Below are positions 1 to 7,581 of a stretch of DNA of 45,147 nt, in pieces; within the stretch, counting starts at the first letter, position 1; each line of letters opens with the position of its first letter. Origin of the DNA: UKL13-2 sp043744255 (GTDB lineage Bacteria; Pseudomonadota; Gammaproteobacteria; Burkholderiales; Usitatibacteraceae); contig JAYTVA010000131.1 of assembly GCA_043744255.1 (NCBI GenBank), positions 1-45,147 of the forward strand, written 5' to 3'. The notes beneath the pieces were generated by a model. That model saw only the letters and a program-made list of their open reading frames with translations, had not been told where the DNA came from and did not search any database. Made by a program: the position numbers and the translations under genes.

Positions 1-188
1 GCGGTTTCATGCCCGCTCGCCCTGATCGGCAACGCCTTGTATCCGATTCTTGTTCATCGGCTCGCAGTTTCGCTCCACGCTTCCTCCCCACAGTCAGTCA
101 CCCTTCCGCAGTTGCGCTTCACTTCGTTCGCTGTGGTCAGCTTACGGGAGGACTTGCACCTCCAAGAGTGCGCCCATGCTGGGCGCAC
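1..188 (-). ncRNA. 5' end of a group II intron (truncated by window edge)
   Basis: Read on the minus strand, the segment starts at 188 with GTGCGCCCAGCATGGGCGCA, a typical group II intron 5' end (GUGCG) forming the first domain I helix. It continues with a GGAGGTGCAAGTCCTCC hairpin, a GCGAACGAAGTGAAGCGC stretch and GCCGATGAACAAGAATCGG, the arrangement known from bacterial group II introns. Only the first ~188 nt lie in the window. The rest of the ribozyme and any reverse transcriptase gene would lie left of position 1. The intron begins 1-2 nt beyond the T-tract of the terminator at 190-218, which is the target preference of class C (IIC) introns. Recognition is from memory of the family and was not checked by covariance search. 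Confidence 0.78.
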
Positions 189-189
189 A

Positions 190-218
190 TAAAAAACCGG
201 CGTCTTTCGACGCCGGTT
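190..218 (-). terminator. Rho-independent terminator of the Asp-box gene
   Basis: On the minus strand a perfect 10-bp stem, AACCGGCGTC/GACGCCGGTT with a GAAA tetraloop (195-218), is followed by a short T run (190-194). It lies about 40 nt after the stop codon of the sialidase-like gene ending at 258. The group II intron starts immediately after it. Confidence 0.9.
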
Positions 219-257
219 GTTCCTTCACGCTTCTGCCCTGCTTGGGTAACCTGCGAG

Positions 258-2957
258 CTACGGCTGCGAAGGTGCCGAGGTAAAGCTCTTGATGACAATG
301 TTATCAACCGCTACGCCGCAGGCATGACCCGGCCTCACGTCAGCACAGGTGCCAAATCCATCCTGCGTGAATTCAAAGCGCAACTGCGCGGTGCTGCTGG
401 CCATGCCGGGCAAGCGCATGCGGACATGCTTCCAGCCGTTCGAGTACCCCGACCATGCCGACATATCCTCGAAGTACGCGGCACTGCTACCGCGCGGGAA
501 ATGCTTTGGGTAATGGAACGCGTCGCCGGTGGTGAATTCATCCTGCATCGCTTCGACCAGTACCGAGCGAACTGTCCGCCCCGCCGTCAAGTCAGTGACG
601 CGCAACAGAAAGCCATCGTAGCCAAGGATGTTGAAATTAGGATCGTCCTCGGTGTCGTAACAAATATCCATCTCCACGGTCACGTATTCGCTGTTGGCCG
701 GAATCGTGAACGCGGGACTGAACAGCCGTTCAAACCGGGTCGGGTTGCCAGTGCCACCGACACCGTCGTTTGCGTTCTGATGGAAGGCCGCATTGGACGT
801 GGCTCCGCAGAACGTGCTCGAGGTGGTCCACGGTACGGTGTTCGCGCCACCAGCATGTACGCGTGCCCAGCCGGCGGGAACCGATCCGGATGCAACGCCA
901 TTGAAATTCTCGGCAAGAATCGGCGTGGCAATGGGCGTACCCGTGAACAGGGTGTGGTGCAACATGACGTCGGCATGTTCGGCACTGCTAACGGCGAACA
1001 CCAGTTCAATCGGCGTTCCTGCGACGAACGACGGCAGGGTGCGAATCACCAGACCTTTCTTGAGCTGGGATGTCTCACCCGCGTTGAGGGTCGGCAACGG
1101 GGCATGGTCGCTGTCCACGACTACCCCAGCGGTCGGCGTCGTCAGCGTGATCTGGGCACCGCGCACCTTATCCGCGTTCAGCACATTGGTCACGTAGTTG
1201 CGCAACGTCACCGATAGCTCCACCGTCTCGTTCGGATCGATAAAGCCGTTCTTGCCGCTGTCGATGAATGAAACGCCTTGCAGATCCAGCGTCGTTGCCT
1301 TGAATTTGTGTTCAGCGGCCGCCTTGCGCACGAATTCAACGTCCGGCACCGTCATGCTGGTGCTGGGCTGTCCGTCGGCGAATCCGAGCGGGGGGCGGGC
1401 GGTAACGGCGTACGCTGCGAACAACTCCCCACCCTGCGCGACGGCCTGAATGTAATCACCCAAATTTGGCTGCCCCGTATCGTTACCCCAGCCAGCATGG
1501 AATGGGCGGGCGGTGAGCGGTCGGGATTGCTTCCAACTTGTGCCGCCGTCATCCGAATACATGTAGCTGAGCTGCGTCAAGTCGCCGGTGGCGGCGATGC
1601 CCTGATCGTAGTGCATGACGTAGACCCGCCCGGAGTGTCTATCCACGCTGAGCCACGGCACCCACTGTGCACGGTCGGCACCGGGCCGACTGTTGAGACG
1701 CAGCGGCGCGCTGAACGTGAGGCCGCCATCCGTGCTTTTTTGAAAAACAATGTCGGCGCCATCGCCGCTATCGTTGTTCGCATAGGCAACATAAACGGCG
1801 CCCTTATTCGGCCCGCTGGAGGTATCGACGGCGAGCGTCGGAAAGGTGTTCACGCGGTCATTGCCGAGCACCTGATCCATCGTGAAGAACTCGGCGGATA
1901 GTTCCATCGGTGCCGACCACGTCGCCCCGTTGTCCGTGGAGCGCGCGAACGCAACACTGTTCCCGAAGCCAAAGAAACTCCCCGGAAACGGGAATCGCGC
2001 CCATGCAACATACGCATTCGACGAGCCATTGCCAGCGAACCGAGGCACCGATCCCTGACCATCTGCGTCGCCCGCAGCGACGATTTTGCGTGTTGACCAA
2101 GTCGGTGGTGTCGCCGTCAAAATGTTATCCGAGTAGGTGGTGGCAATCTCCACGCCCCCGAGTGCGAACGGCGTGAAATTTGACCAGCTCATCATCACGC
2201 GCCCTGTGTCCGGGTCAACGTCCATGAACTCCTTATCTGCGGCATCGCGCGGCGTGCCCGACAGTGTCAGACCACCGTTGGGATTGGTCGCGGCCGTGAC
2301 TTCGAACGGGCCGCTCCAAGTGTGGCCGCAGTCGGTCGAGCGATGGATACCCATGGTCTGGACAGAGCGCGTGGCCGAAAACTTCTTCACCAAAATCGAG
2401 GCGTAGATGAAGTTACAACCGCCCAGATATTTGATCTCAGGATCACCAAAAACCTGCGGGAACCTGGTTGTACCAATCACGTCTACACCCGGCGACGGCA
2501 GCTGACCGCCATCAACAAATGTGCGCCCGCCGTCGTCGGAATACATGAATCCGGACACAGAAATAGGGTTGCGCGCGAACCCGCGCGTATCGTTGAACCC
2601 GATCACAATGTGTTGCCCAGTGGCGTCCACCGCAATCGACGTTTCCGCTTGACCGCCGGGTGCGACCACGATGCTATCGTCCTGCGGAATCGGCGCTGCG
2701 CTAGAGGCATCATCTTCGCATTCCGGCTCATTCAGGCACGCGCCGCGCGCCAGCGCGTCCGCGACCGAACCACCGGCGCGCAACACCGCCGCAACCCGCG
2801 CAGCGGTTTGTCCGGGCGACGACATTCGCCCCTTGCTACTGTTCGCATTAGCCTTGTCGTCCTTAGCAACGACCAGTCCAGGTGATCCCAACAAGGCAAC
2901 GACAAATAGTGAACCAATCAACTTGCAGGCATTGCTGCCTACGATGAATTTACTCAT
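258..2957 (-). CDS. Secreted Asp-box (BNR/sialidase-like) propeller protein
   Basis: An 899-residue protein with a Sec signal peptide (about 1-31, cleavage near VVA-KDD). Five Asp boxes (S-x-D-x-G-x-T-W/F) are visible: SDDGGRTF (140), STDCGHTW (207), STDNGATW (340), STDGGLTF (408) and SDDGGTSW (468). They mark a six-bladed sialidase-type beta-propeller. A region around 565-670 with a DPNETVELSVTLRN motif looks like an Ig-like/CARDB-type domain. The last ~210 residues, rich in aromatic and Cys residues, resemble a jelly-roll (MAM or choice-of-anchor type) module. Sialidase catalytic Arg/Tyr/Glu residues were not identified, so enzymatic activity is unproven; many such proteins only bind. The ATG start is preceded by GAGGGG. 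A strong terminator follows. No PEP-CTERM tail or LPXTG-type anchor was seen. Confidence 0.85.
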   Translation of the reverse strand: MSKFIVGSNACKLIGSLFVVALLGSPGLVVAKDDKANANSSKGRMSSPGQTAARVAAVLRAGGSVADALARGACLNEPECEDDASSAAPIPQDDSIVVAPGGQAETSIAVDATGQHIVIGFNDTRGFARNPISVSGFMYSDDGGRTFVDGGQLPSPGVDVIGTTRFPQVFGDPEIKYLGGCNFIYASILVKKFSATRSVQTMGIHRSTDCGHTWSGPFEVTAATNPNGGLTLSGTPRDAADKEFMDVDPDTGRVMMSWSNFTPFALGGVEIATTYSDNILTATPPTWSTRKIVAAGDADGQGSVPRFAGNGSSNAYVAWARFPFPGSFFGFGNSVAFARSTDNGATWSAPMELSAEFFTMDQVLGNDRVNTFPTLAVDTSSGPNKGAVYVAYANNDSGDGADIVFQKSTDGGLTFSAPLRLNSRPGADRAQWVPWLSVDRHSGRVYVMHYDQGIAATGDLTQLSYMYSDDGGTSWKQSRPLTARPFHAGWGNDTGQPNLGDYIQAVAQGGELFAAYAVTARPPLGFADGQPSTSMTVPDVEFVRKAAAEHKFKATTLDLQGVSFIDSGKNGFIDPNETVELSVTLRNYVTNVLNADKVRGAQITLTTPTAGVVVDSDHAPLPTLNAGETSQLKKGLVIRTLPSFVAGTPIELVFAVSSAEHADVMLHHTLFTGTPIATPILAENFNGVASGSVPAGWARVHAGGANTVPWTTSSTFCGATSNAAFHQNANDGVGGTGNPTRFERLFSPAFTIPANSEYVTVEMDICYDTEDDPNFNILGYDGFLLRVTDLTAGRTVRSVLVEAMQDEFTTGDAFHYPKHFPRGSSAAYFEDMSAWSGYSNGWKHVRMRLPGMASSTAQLRFEFTQDGFGTCADVRPGHACGVAVDNIVIKSFTSAPSQP

Positions 2958-3458
2958 TTGTTTCCCCTCAATAGTGTCGAAACGTTAATTGAAGAGAATG
3001 CGCGATGAGCCTACTGGCCTGATCTATTTTTTTCACGACCTCGGTACGTTATTGCCAGACAATGAGACTACTGCGCTTAGCTAAGCCGCGCAATAGTTCT
3101 TTGCAGTGCAAGGCATCCCTTGATTGAGGGATGCCCCGGTGTTTTTTCGTGTCCTGAATTGCGTGGATTCTGCTGCGTATGCTTTGTGCCCAGTGTGGTG
3201 AAAATGTACAAGTTACATGTCTACCTGCGCCGGCCAAACCATCAAACCCAAGGTTCGGCGGGCGTTTTCAGGTGACGCTGGCGGCAGGATGCGCTGTGCG
3301 CGCCGCCTAGTACGCAAGCGTGGTGCGGTGAAGCAACGCAAAGCACCAGATGGCATCGGCAATGACCTCACCAATATTGATAGCTTCACGACGGCAAGCC
3401 ATTCGTGTTGTAACTGCTGCGCGTCGGCAACGCGATTGCGCGACCGTTCACTTGGGAC
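2958..3458. other. Gene-free interval with one hairpin (3112-3135)
   Basis: No convincing gene is seen in these 501 bases. They hold the promoter side of the Asp-box gene and a stem GGCATCCC/GGGATGCC with loop TTGATTGA (3112-3135). A T6 run lies 6 nt further on (3142-3147), so this could be a weak plus-strand terminator. A related hairpin with loop CTAATTGA and the same GGGATGCC arm occurs on the minus strand at the end of the LuxR-type gene (about 13724-13743). Confidence 0.5.
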
Positions 3459-3731
3459 CTATTCGCTGTCCAGAAAGGTCATCGTCGGCCTACCGAGAAC
3501 CCCCATTTTTTCCATCGTTTCTCGCAGCGCGGCCGATTCAACGAACGCGGTTGCACGCGCCAGACTTCTTGCTTCAAACAATAGGACGATTTCGTTCTGA
3601 TCGGTCGGGCGGCGCAACAAGTGCTTCTCAATGAGCCCCGCATGAACGCGCGCATCCATTTGTTCGTCGTACCCCCGTTTCCATTCGGCGAAATCGCGAA
3701 CCTTATGCTGAACCAGCAGATATGAAGACAT
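3459..3731 (-). CDS. Small DABB-like protein, 90 aa
   Basis: A 90-residue soluble protein starting MSSYLLVQHKVRDFAEWKRG and ending TMTFLDSE. The pattern (beta strand, KVRDFAEWK helix, a second strand around EIVLLFEA, a C-terminal helix with LRETMEKMGV) fits the small ferredoxin-like dimeric alpha/beta-barrel proteins often annotated as cyclase or hypothetical. No catalytic residue can be named. The start is supported by AGAGG upstream of the ATG. The gene stands alone on the minus strand. Its first 13 codons and upstream region exist as a decayed second copy at 6029-6200. Function unknown. Confidence 0.75.
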   Translation of the reverse strand: MSSYLLVQHKVRDFAEWKRGYDEQMDARVHAGLIEKHLLRRPTDQNEIVLLFEARSLARATAFVESAALRETMEKMGVLGRPTMTFLDSE

Positions 3732-3862
3732 GTTGCTTTCCTCTTCGTGAGGACATCATTTCGTCGCGGCGCGTCGGTAGTACCCTCTCATCGCACAGGT
3801 CGGCGTTGACAAACCCGGATGTCATCGGCTTGCACCGCCGAGATCGAGGCAGCGCCATTCGC
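3700..3862. repeat. Upstream/5' region duplicated at about 6030-6202
   Basis: The 5' end of the 90-aa gene and its upstream DNA align with 6030-6202 at roughly 75-80% by eye. Shared stretches include CATCATTTCGTCGC and GCGTCGGTAGT. The copy here is attached to the intact gene. Within 3732-4064 (333 bases without a gene) nothing else was recognised. Confidence 0.75.
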
Positions 3863-4064
3863 CGGGGCATTTGCAACTCCTTTACGCCGCCCTCGCGGTG
3901 GTCGGCTGCCAGCGTTGATTCAGGTTCGTCTTAGTTTCCAAACTATGCCTTCGCAAAAAAAGTGGCAAATCCGATTCCCATCGATCCCCTCTTCCGCAGC
4001 TAACGTCGGCAAGGAAAATTCCCTGCCGACCTTCCTTAAGTTCGACGTGAACGAATCGGTGTGC

Positions 4065-5195
4065 TCAGTGCACGACTTGCGCGCGTTCCTTTGGATCAAT
4101 GACCCCGAGATTTTTGAGAATCTCGAACTTGCCATTCCGCACCTGGGCGATGTACATGTTCATGCGGACGTGATGCTCGCCCGGCACCATTTCGGCCGCG
4201 CCGCCTGGTCCCTGCGCGATCTTGGCATGGTCTAGCGCCTTGATGACATCGTCTTGCTGCAGCGAGCCCGCCTCTTTCACGGCTGCCTCCCAAAGCCGCA
4301 AGCCGCGATACATCCCCGTTGACGCACTTCCTGCCGTCAACTTGGCGCCGCCTGGGTAGAGCGTGTTGTACTGTTTAAGCAGTTCCTTACTGAAGGGGTC
4401 GCTGGTGGCCTGATAGTAATCAAGGCAACTGTAGATTCCTTCAACATGTGCGGCTGGAAAAAACTCCAAGAAATTTTCTTCGAAGTAGGTGCAGACCACG
4501 TGCCCGCCTCCCCGCCTGAATCCCGCGTCGTAGAGCTGCTCAAGAAATCGCCCCAGCCCGGGGGGAACGGTGGTGTTGAATACCACCTCGGCACCGCTCG
4601 CCATGATTTTGCCAATGGTCGCTTTATAGTCGGCGTGATCCATCGGGAAGTATTCCTCGCCGACGATGGAGCCGTGGTTGGCGGTGACCACTTCACGCAG
4701 CTTCTTGTTCATGGTGCGCGGCCAGATGTAGTCGGCCGAAGGACAGAAGAACTTCTTCGCACCGGTTTTCTGCATCAGCCAGGGAATCATGGATTCGACC
4801 TGCTGCGCCGGCACTGGACCGGTACAGAAGATCAGCGGGTCATGTTCTTGTCCTTCATATTGCTCTGGGTAGATATAGAGCTTCTTGCCATCAACGACTG
4901 CGGGCCCCTTGATCGCCTGCCGCGTCGAGCTGTAGATTCCACCTAGGATCACATCGACGTGATCTTGCTGGACGAGTTTTTTGGCTTTGGCTGCAGCCAC
5001 ACTATCCGTGGTCGCGCTGTCCTCGACAACCAAGTCTACGTGGCGACCCAGCAGGCCACCTTTCGCGTTGATGTCATCTATCACCATCCGAGAAACATTC
5101 GCATTGGCGACTCCCAAAAACGAAAGTGCTCCCGTCATATCAGTAATCACACCGACCTTGATGGGCCGATCCATTGATGCGGTTGATGTTGCCAT
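4065..5195 (-). CDS. Amide/urea-type ligand-binding protein without signal peptide
   Basis: A 376-residue protein of the periplasmic-binding type I family (Peripla_BP_5/6; AmiC, UrtA and branched-chain amino-acid binding proteins). It begins the family fold directly with KVGVITDMTGALSFLG after a 12-residue polar N-terminus. Typical segments are DINAKGGLLGR, AAAKAKKLVQQDHVDVILGG, IYPEQYEGQ and FFCPSADYIWPRTMNKKLRE. The start at 5195 is chosen because AAGGAG lies 8-10 nt upstream. No signal peptide is visible from this or the longer start at 5273 (residues before it: MKALCYRSAARNAVAELCKY). No ABC permease or ATPase gene is near. It may therefore be a cytoplasmic sensor like AmiC, or an orphan transporter component. 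Ligand unknown. Confidence 0.8.
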   Translation of the reverse strand: MATSTASMDRPIKVGVITDMTGALSFLGVANANVSRMVIDDINAKGGLLGRHVDLVVEDSATTDSVAAAKAKKLVQQDHVDVILGGIYSSTRQAIKGPAVVDGKKLYIYPEQYEGQEHDPLIFCTGPVPAQQVESMIPWLMQKTGAKKFFCPSADYIWPRTMNKKLREVVTANHGSIVGEEYFPMDHADYKATIGKIMASGAEVVFNTTVPPGLGRFLEQLYDAGFRRGGGHVVCTYFEENFLEFFPAAHVEGIYSCLDYYQATSDPFSKELLKQYNTLYPGGAKLTAGSASTGMYRGLRLWEAAVKEAGSLQQDDVIKALDHAKIAQGPGGAAEMVPGEHHVRMNMYIAQVRNGKFEILKNLGVIDPKERAQVVH

Positions 5196-5337
5196 GGCAT
5201 TCTCTCCTTCAAAATATTTGCAAAGCTCCGCTACCGCGTTCCGCGCAGCCGACCGGTAGCAGAGCGCTTTCACTCACGTCTAATCGAGTTCTCCCGGATC
5301 CCCGAGTTGACCGTGCAATTGCTCGGCAAAAAATCGA

Positions 5338-5775
5338 TCAGATTCCGTAGCGCGCCGCCGTATTCATGAATCCCCGCCAGCGCGTGACCATGCCGTTCTT
5401 CACAGTGAAGACATGAACCCATTCGCTCGAAAATCGCTTATGCGTATCTTTGGACGTACTTTCTTCCCAGCCGAGCACGGTGACATGATCGCCAGCTTCA
5501 ATGAATTCACGCGGTTCAAACTTGTGAATATCATCGGCTTTGGCAAGGTCTGCAAAAAATTTGGCTACTTCAGTGTGGTTATGCCGGTGCCCGGCAAAAG
5601 CGAGACTTGCCGGGCCGACAAATTCCCAATCGGCGTTGGCTGCAACCACGTCCAGAATGGCCGGTACATCTCTTCGGCCGAAGGCTTCATAGGCTTGTTG
5701 TACGACGGCAAGCGGTGTTAATTTGCGCGCAACCTTCGCGGTCGCGGTAGATGAGGTGGTGTGGGTAGTACGCAT
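5338..5775 (-). CDS. SnoaL-like (NTF2 fold) protein
   Basis: A 145-residue soluble protein. After a variable Thr-rich leader comes the SnoaL-like pattern: PLAVVQQAYEAFGRRDVPAILD helix region, NADWEFVGP, a central acidic/His part, and a C-terminal sheet with WVHVFTVKNGMVTRWRGF. This NTF2-type fold includes polyketide cyclases and small isomerases or stress proteins, and no specific reaction can be assigned. AAGGAG sits 10 nt before the ATG. The promoter region and first ~21 codons are duplicated at 8647-8830 in front of the ABC_sub_bind gene. The gene follows the binding-protein gene's upstream region on the same strand, but the 142-nt spacing makes a tight operon uncertain. Confidence 0.85.
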   Translation of the reverse strand: MRTTHTTSSTATAKVARKLTPLAVVQQAYEAFGRRDVPAILDVVAANADWEFVGPASLAFAGHRHNHTEVAKFFADLAKADDIHKFEPREFIEAGDHVTVLGWEESTSKDTHKRFSSEWVHVFTVKNGMVTRWRGFMNTAARYGI

Positions 5776-6006
5776 CGTATTTACTCCTTGCGAAAATTCA
5801 CGCGATTACGGCCATCGCTCGCGCTCTCATCACGTGATCTTGAGAGCTGTGGGATAGGCAACGCCGGAGTTGGCGAGCGTGATGCCTACCATGGCGACTA
5901 CAGGTTGCCGCCGTGCGAGTCCCGGATTGGTTACGGTTTTGCCATCATGCGCAGAACCCAACCGTTGTCAACAGACCTCGCGACATTACTCTTGGCAGGC
6001 GAGCAT

Positions 6007-6028
6007 CGCAATACTCCGTTCGGAGTAC
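6007..6028. repeat. 22-bp dyad element, copy 1
   Basis: It contains the perfect 16-bp inverted repeat TACTCCGTTCGGAGTA preceded by CGCAA and followed by C. The flanks TCGC/TCGCGA extend an imperfect dyad, and the match with copy 2 covers about 29 bp (6006-6034). It lies about 235 bp upstream of the SnoaL start and directly abuts the gene remnant at 6029. Confidence 0.85.
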
Positions 6029-6067
6029 GTCGCGAACTTTATGCTGAAGCAGCCGATATGCAGTCAT
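6029..6067 (-). pseudogene. 5' remnant of a duplicate of the 90-aa gene
   Basis: On the minus strand ATG at 6067 opens MTAYRLLQHKVRD, against MSSYLLVQHKVRD of the intact gene at 3731; 33 of 39 bases match by eye. Similarity stops exactly where the 22-bp dyad element begins. The upstream DNA (6068-6202) also matches that of the intact gene. It is therefore a truncated duplicate that kept only promoter and leader. Confidence 0.75.
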
Positions 6068-6350
6068 GTCGCTCTGCTCTTCATGCGGGCATCATTTCGT
6101 CGCAGTGCGTCGGTAGTCCCCTCTAATCGCGCGGATCAGCATGGACAAACCCGCATGTCATCGCCAGCAGCGCCGCCGAGATTCCGGCAGCGCTATGCCA
6201 TCGAATTGGCGGTGACCACCCAGCGCAGTAGATATAGTGGAGTCGCTGGTCCCTGTCAGGTGTTTTTTTTCCGCTCAACCCATGCACGGTCGGTCGAGCC
6301 AACGACCGCGAGTGCGCGTGGCACTCGCGACCGTCGGCCCGGCTATGCCA

Positions 6351-7349
6351 TTATTTGTTCCACTTGTACGGGAAGCCGGGCTGTGCACTACATTGCAGAA
6401 TTGATGAAGCGCGTAGTCCATCCGGCGTATTCAGCAGCCGCACGATTTCGCAGCCCAGCGCACGCAATTCGCCCACTACCAAGGCGCGATTGGCATTGTC
6501 GTTATTGACAATCGTAGTGGTGTTTGAATTGGCATTATTGACGATGGCGGTGGTGCTCGCCGCAATGCTGGCGAGAAGCGTGTTCTTGTTGGTGTTGTCG
6601 TTGTTGATGATCGAGGTGGTGCTGGCATTGATGTTATTGTTGATCGACGTGGTGCTGTTGGTGACGTTGGTCATGATGTCGCCGCGTGCGGTGGTGAGGT
6701 CATCGTGAATGTGACCGAGGCGTTCAAAGCCACCCGATATCGTTGCGCCGGTGTCCACGCTTCCGCAAAAACTACGCGTCGAAAATATGCCGGCTGCGAC
6801 AGCGTTGGCAATGGCGAGTGGAATGCACGCGGCAGAGCCGTTTTCGCCGAGGATGTCCTGAGTGCAGACGAACGTGGCGGCAGACAGGATCGCAGAGGTG
6901 ACGTTGTACGCGATCAGCGCATCGTAAGTGCTCTGGTCATCGTGGGTGGTGCTGACGCAGGAACCAATGATCGACCCTGCACCGGGAAGCCCCGCGGACT
7001 TCAGAACCCCAAGCGAGCGCATTTGCCGTTGCGAGTTCTCATTGAGTCGCTGCATCGCCGACAGCGCTGGCGCGAGGTCGGGAATATCAGGCCTGGCAAC
7101 GATCCGGGCGAGATCCTGATCTTGCACGTTCATCATCGCCACCCTCGCCCGCGCGACTTGATCCAGCCCGCGCATATTTCCTTCTTGCCGAAATACCTGT
7201 TCGAAATTGTCCATTAATACACTGAACGAACCACGAAACGACTGTACGGACTGCGGTGTCTGTGCCTGCGCAAACTGTGCAACGAACACCGTGCTGACGA
7301 CCACCAAGAACTTGACCAAATTACGCGTACTGCGGATGAATTCACGCAT
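6351..7349 (-). CDS. Secreted protein with Asn-rich trimeric-coiled-coil-like repeats
   Basis: A 332-residue protein with a clear signal peptide (RSTRNLVKFLVVVSTVFVAQFAQA, cleavage near residue 28-30). The start at 7349 is chosen because GGAGA lies 5 nt upstream; an in-frame ATG at 7361 and an extended frame to 7502 have no such support. Residues 35-115 are predicted helical, and 120-200 is Gly/Ala-rich with several Cys (131, 162, 175, 195). Residues 226-290 carry repeats of 11-12 residues of the type STTSIxNNxNxN (at about 232, 243, 265 and 277), with Ile/Val and Asn at regular core spacing. Such Asn-in-core repeats are known from trimeric autotransporter stalks and phage fibres. The C-terminus has two more Cys. 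No anchor domain or enzymatic motif was recognised. Function unknown; an oligomeric surface or secreted protein is an inference. Confidence 0.7.
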   Translation of the reverse strand: MREFIRSTRNLVKFLVVVSTVFVAQFAQAQTPQSVQSFRGSFSVLMDNFEQVFRQEGNMRGLDQVARARVAMMNVQDQDLARIVARPDIPDLAPALSAMQRLNENSQRQMRSLGVLKSAGLPGAGSIIGSCVSTTHDDQSTYDALIAYNVTSAILSAATFVCTQDILGENGSAACIPLAIANAVAAGIFSTRSFCGSVDTGATISGGFERLGHIHDDLTTARGDIMTNVTNSTTSINNNINASTTSIINNDNTNKNTLLASIAASTTAIVNNANSNTTTIVNNDNANRALVVGELRALGCEIVRLLNTPDGLRASSILQCSAQPGFPYKWNK

Positions 7350-7443
7350 GATTTTCTCCATTGGGTTGACCGCTGATTGCGTTTGCACTCGACGCGAGTC
7401 CCTGAAACTGTGCCTGCCGAGAATAGTCCTCGACTCGTCCGGT

Positions 7444-7465
7444 CGCAATACTCCGTTCGGAGTAC
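7444..7465. repeat. 22-bp dyad element, copy 2
   Basis: The same 22 bases as copy 1, in the same orientation, with the perfect 16-bp dyad TACTCCGTTCGGAGTA. Flanking TCGC and TCGCGA are shared with copy 1. It lies about 95 bp upstream of the start of the coiled-coil protein gene, in its presumed promoter region. Confidence 0.85.
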
Positions 7466-7581
7466 ATCGCGACTGGAGTGCGATGATGCAAAGGCGTTTC
7501 ATCGGTTTAACTGCACGCGAGAAAAAATGCGCAATTAGGCCGAACTGTGGGACAGCGATGCGGCATTGAGCGCCACCACAC

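Larger units (their letters stand above)
5776..6350. other. 575-base interval with duplicated upstream DNA and gene remnant
   Basis: There is no intact gene. From left to right it contains the SnoaL promoter region (5776-5890, duplicated at 8713-8830), the first copy of the 22-bp dyad element (6007-6028), a 13-codon remnant of the 90-aa gene (6029-6067), and that gene's former upstream region (to about 6202). The remaining bases up to 6350 show nothing recognisable. Confidence 0.7.

Noticed and set aside
9..1217. 402-codon open frame on the plus strand
   Set aside because: It runs antisense to the Asp-box gene and the group II intron, has no recognisable protein pattern, and is explained by GC-rich codon bias of the opposite strand.
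6500..6670. Repetitive DNA in the coiled-coil gene as a CRISPR or satellite
   Set aside because: The repeat follows the codon pattern of the Asn/Thr/Ile protein repeats and has no spacer structure.
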